Shown here: positions 63,391 through 64,000 of the stretch, in pieces | How the letters are laid out: each line of letters starts with the position of its first letter | Position numbering within the stretch: the stretch's first letter is position 1 | From: Lentimicrobiaceae bacterium | GTDB taxonomy: Bacteria; Bacteroidota; Bacteroidia; Bacteroidales; F082 | Direction of reading: 5' to 3' | Length of the DNA: 64,000 bases | Assembly: GCA_015061295.1 (NCBI GenBank) | Contig: SUWU01000002.1 | Span: 32,800-96,799, forward strand | The notes under the pieces: generated by a model | What the model saw: the letters and a program-made list of their open reading frames with translations, nothing else | What the model was told of the DNA's origin: nothing | The model's database searches: none | Made by a program: the position numbers and the translations under genes

Positions 63391-63833
63391 AATGATGTTG
63401 CATCGTTATCGAAATCAAGTTTACGTATTGCACTTAAGCCGAGTCGTATCGACACGACAATGGCGATGATTATCAGTATCACCGCTATCAAAGGTAAGAA
63501 CAGAGCCAATTCTTTCTGAACGTTTATCTCATCTTTATATTCGTCTAATGCCTTCCAACAATATTTAATTACTGTGAAGCCTTTAAACTCTTTGTCAGTC
63601 TCGCCTTCTGCAAGTTCTTTCTGATACAAGGATTCAGCATAATGAACCATTTTATCTTTTGCTGCATCAAAGCTCGATAATGAATAGGCTCTATATGAGG
63701 CAGAAATCGACTCTTTCAAATCGGCCGTTTTATTTGGCTGATCAGATTTGCTTATAGTAAAATGATGAAAGATTATTATCAATCCAAACGCCAAAGCTAG
63801 AAAGAAAACTTTTTTGATTGTCTTCCAAAACAT
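63387..63833 (-). CDS. Small two-helix membrane protein, partner of the zinc-finger gene
   Basis: Unrecognised 148-residue protein. A first helix (about 8-23, VFFLALAFGLIIIFHHF) is followed by an extracytoplasmic helical domain (KESISASYRAYSLSSFDAAKDKMVHYAESLYQKELAEGE), a second helix (about 108-132, LALFLPLIAVILIIIAIVVSI) and a short charged end. The ATG at 63833 (MFWKTIKK) is preferred over the GTG at 63863 in the track. Its stop lies within the Shine-Dalgarno site of the next gene, so the two are probably translated together. Confidence 0.72.
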   Translation of the reverse strand: MFWKTIKKVFFLALAFGLIIIFHHFTISKSDQPNKTADLKESISASYRAYSLSSFDAAKDKMVHYAESLYQKELAEGETDKEFKGFTVIKYCWKALDEYKDEINVQKELALFLPLIAVILIIIAIVVSIRLGLSAIRKLDFDNDATSF

Positions 63834-64000
63834 GACTGTAAATTTTATTGGTTTAACACCCACAAAGTTTATAATTCCTTAATTCCGCAACACTATAATT
63901 TAACTTTATTTATAAGTTCCTGAGCAACAAAAAGTTGCCCAGGATTTTGCCATGTCAGAATTTTCACTTATCTTAGTGTTGCAAAAAGAAAACAAGCAAA
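63834..64000. other. Window-end non-coding stretch
   Basis: Contains a stem-loop at 63918-63944 and otherwise AT-rich sequence. No gene is supported up to the window end. Confidence 0.5.
63918..63944 (-). terminator. Stem-loop, possible terminator
   Basis: On the minus strand TCCTGGGCAAC-TTTTT-GTTGCTCAGGA pairs over 11 bp with one G-U. No T-run follows the stem, so it may be a transcript-end or an RNA structure in the leader of the downstream gene pair. Confidence 0.4.

Overview
The window looks like chromosomal, mostly housekeeping DNA of an AT-rich member of the phylum Bacteroidota, most likely an uncultured Bacteroidales-type organism. The evidence is a dense set of type IX secretion (T9SS)/gliding genes (porW, porP, gldK-L-M-N, a gldH-like lipoprotein, porZ), three large predicted T9SS cargo proteins with 'Por secretion' C-terminal tails, phylum-typical gene orders (ileS - DksA-like - lspA; ftsX - DUF3098 - uppP - truB; panC-panD-YbhN), and repeated upstream matches to the Bacteroidota -7 promoter element TAnnTTTG. 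No insertion sequence, prophage, integrase or CRISPR array was seen.

Layout. 1-2.3 kb: nhaA converges with yceD-rpmF on a shared bidirectional terminator. 2.3-9.75 kb, minus strand: porW, bactofilin, a 4-TM AtpI-like protein, folE, a Bax-inhibitor-1 family protein, fabD and a C-terminal processing protease. 9.9-14.6 kb, plus: dnaX, acyltransferase, M23 peptidase, rseP. 14.7-20.6 kb: porP, then the gldKLMN core motor operon, ended by a strong hairpin. 20.7-25.9 kb: recG, convergent with the cell-elongation pair mrdA-rodA. 26-30.3 kb: gldH-like lipoprotein, then a Wza-type export lipoprotein, a Wzc-type tyrosine kinase with a Tyr/Gly tail and a NusG-like antiterminator. 30.3-34.2 kb, minus: porZ-recO, a secreted DNA/RNA nuclease and tRNA-Arg(CCT). 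34.4-39.6 kb, plus: panC, panD, YbhN-like, queA, glyS. 39.6-47.6 kb, minus: three T9SS cargo proteins, two of them related and one carrying an Omp28/thioredoxin-like domain. 47.7-50.4 kb, minus: mlaE-mlaF-cvpA-elbB. 50.5-60.6 kb, plus: ftsX to truB, ileS to lspA, atpD-atpC and a BASS-family symporter. 60.6-63.9 kb, minus: a two-gene membrane module with DnaJ-like zinc-finger repeats, a DUF3109 protein and rfaE2.

How it fits together. GldL/GldM form the inner-membrane motor. GldK/GldN form the periplasmic ring under the outer membrane. PorW and PorP connect to translocon and surface components, and PorZ belongs to the cell-surface attachment complex. The three large cargo proteins are plausible substrates. 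Envelope assembly is well represented (fabD, plsC-like, uppP, mrdA/rodA, lspA, mlaEF, rseP, rfaE2).

Most unusual points: (i) isoleucyl-tRNA synthetase carries GIHH in place of the class I HxGH signature; (ii) tandem degenerate heptamers (AATGWAN) lie exactly at the 3' ends of plus-strand genes, sometimes providing the stop codon, and a TTGTTGAC octamer family lies nearby; (iii) a membrane protein with six CxxC DnaJ-like knuckles but no J domain is preceded by a near-perfect Shine-Dalgarno sequence, rare in this phylum; (iv) a predicted leaderless mRNA for the DUF3109 gene; (v) a 13-base element shared exactly upstream of dnaX and mlaE; (vi) a split ATP synthase locus. All calls come from reading the sequence and the supplied translations; no database search was run.
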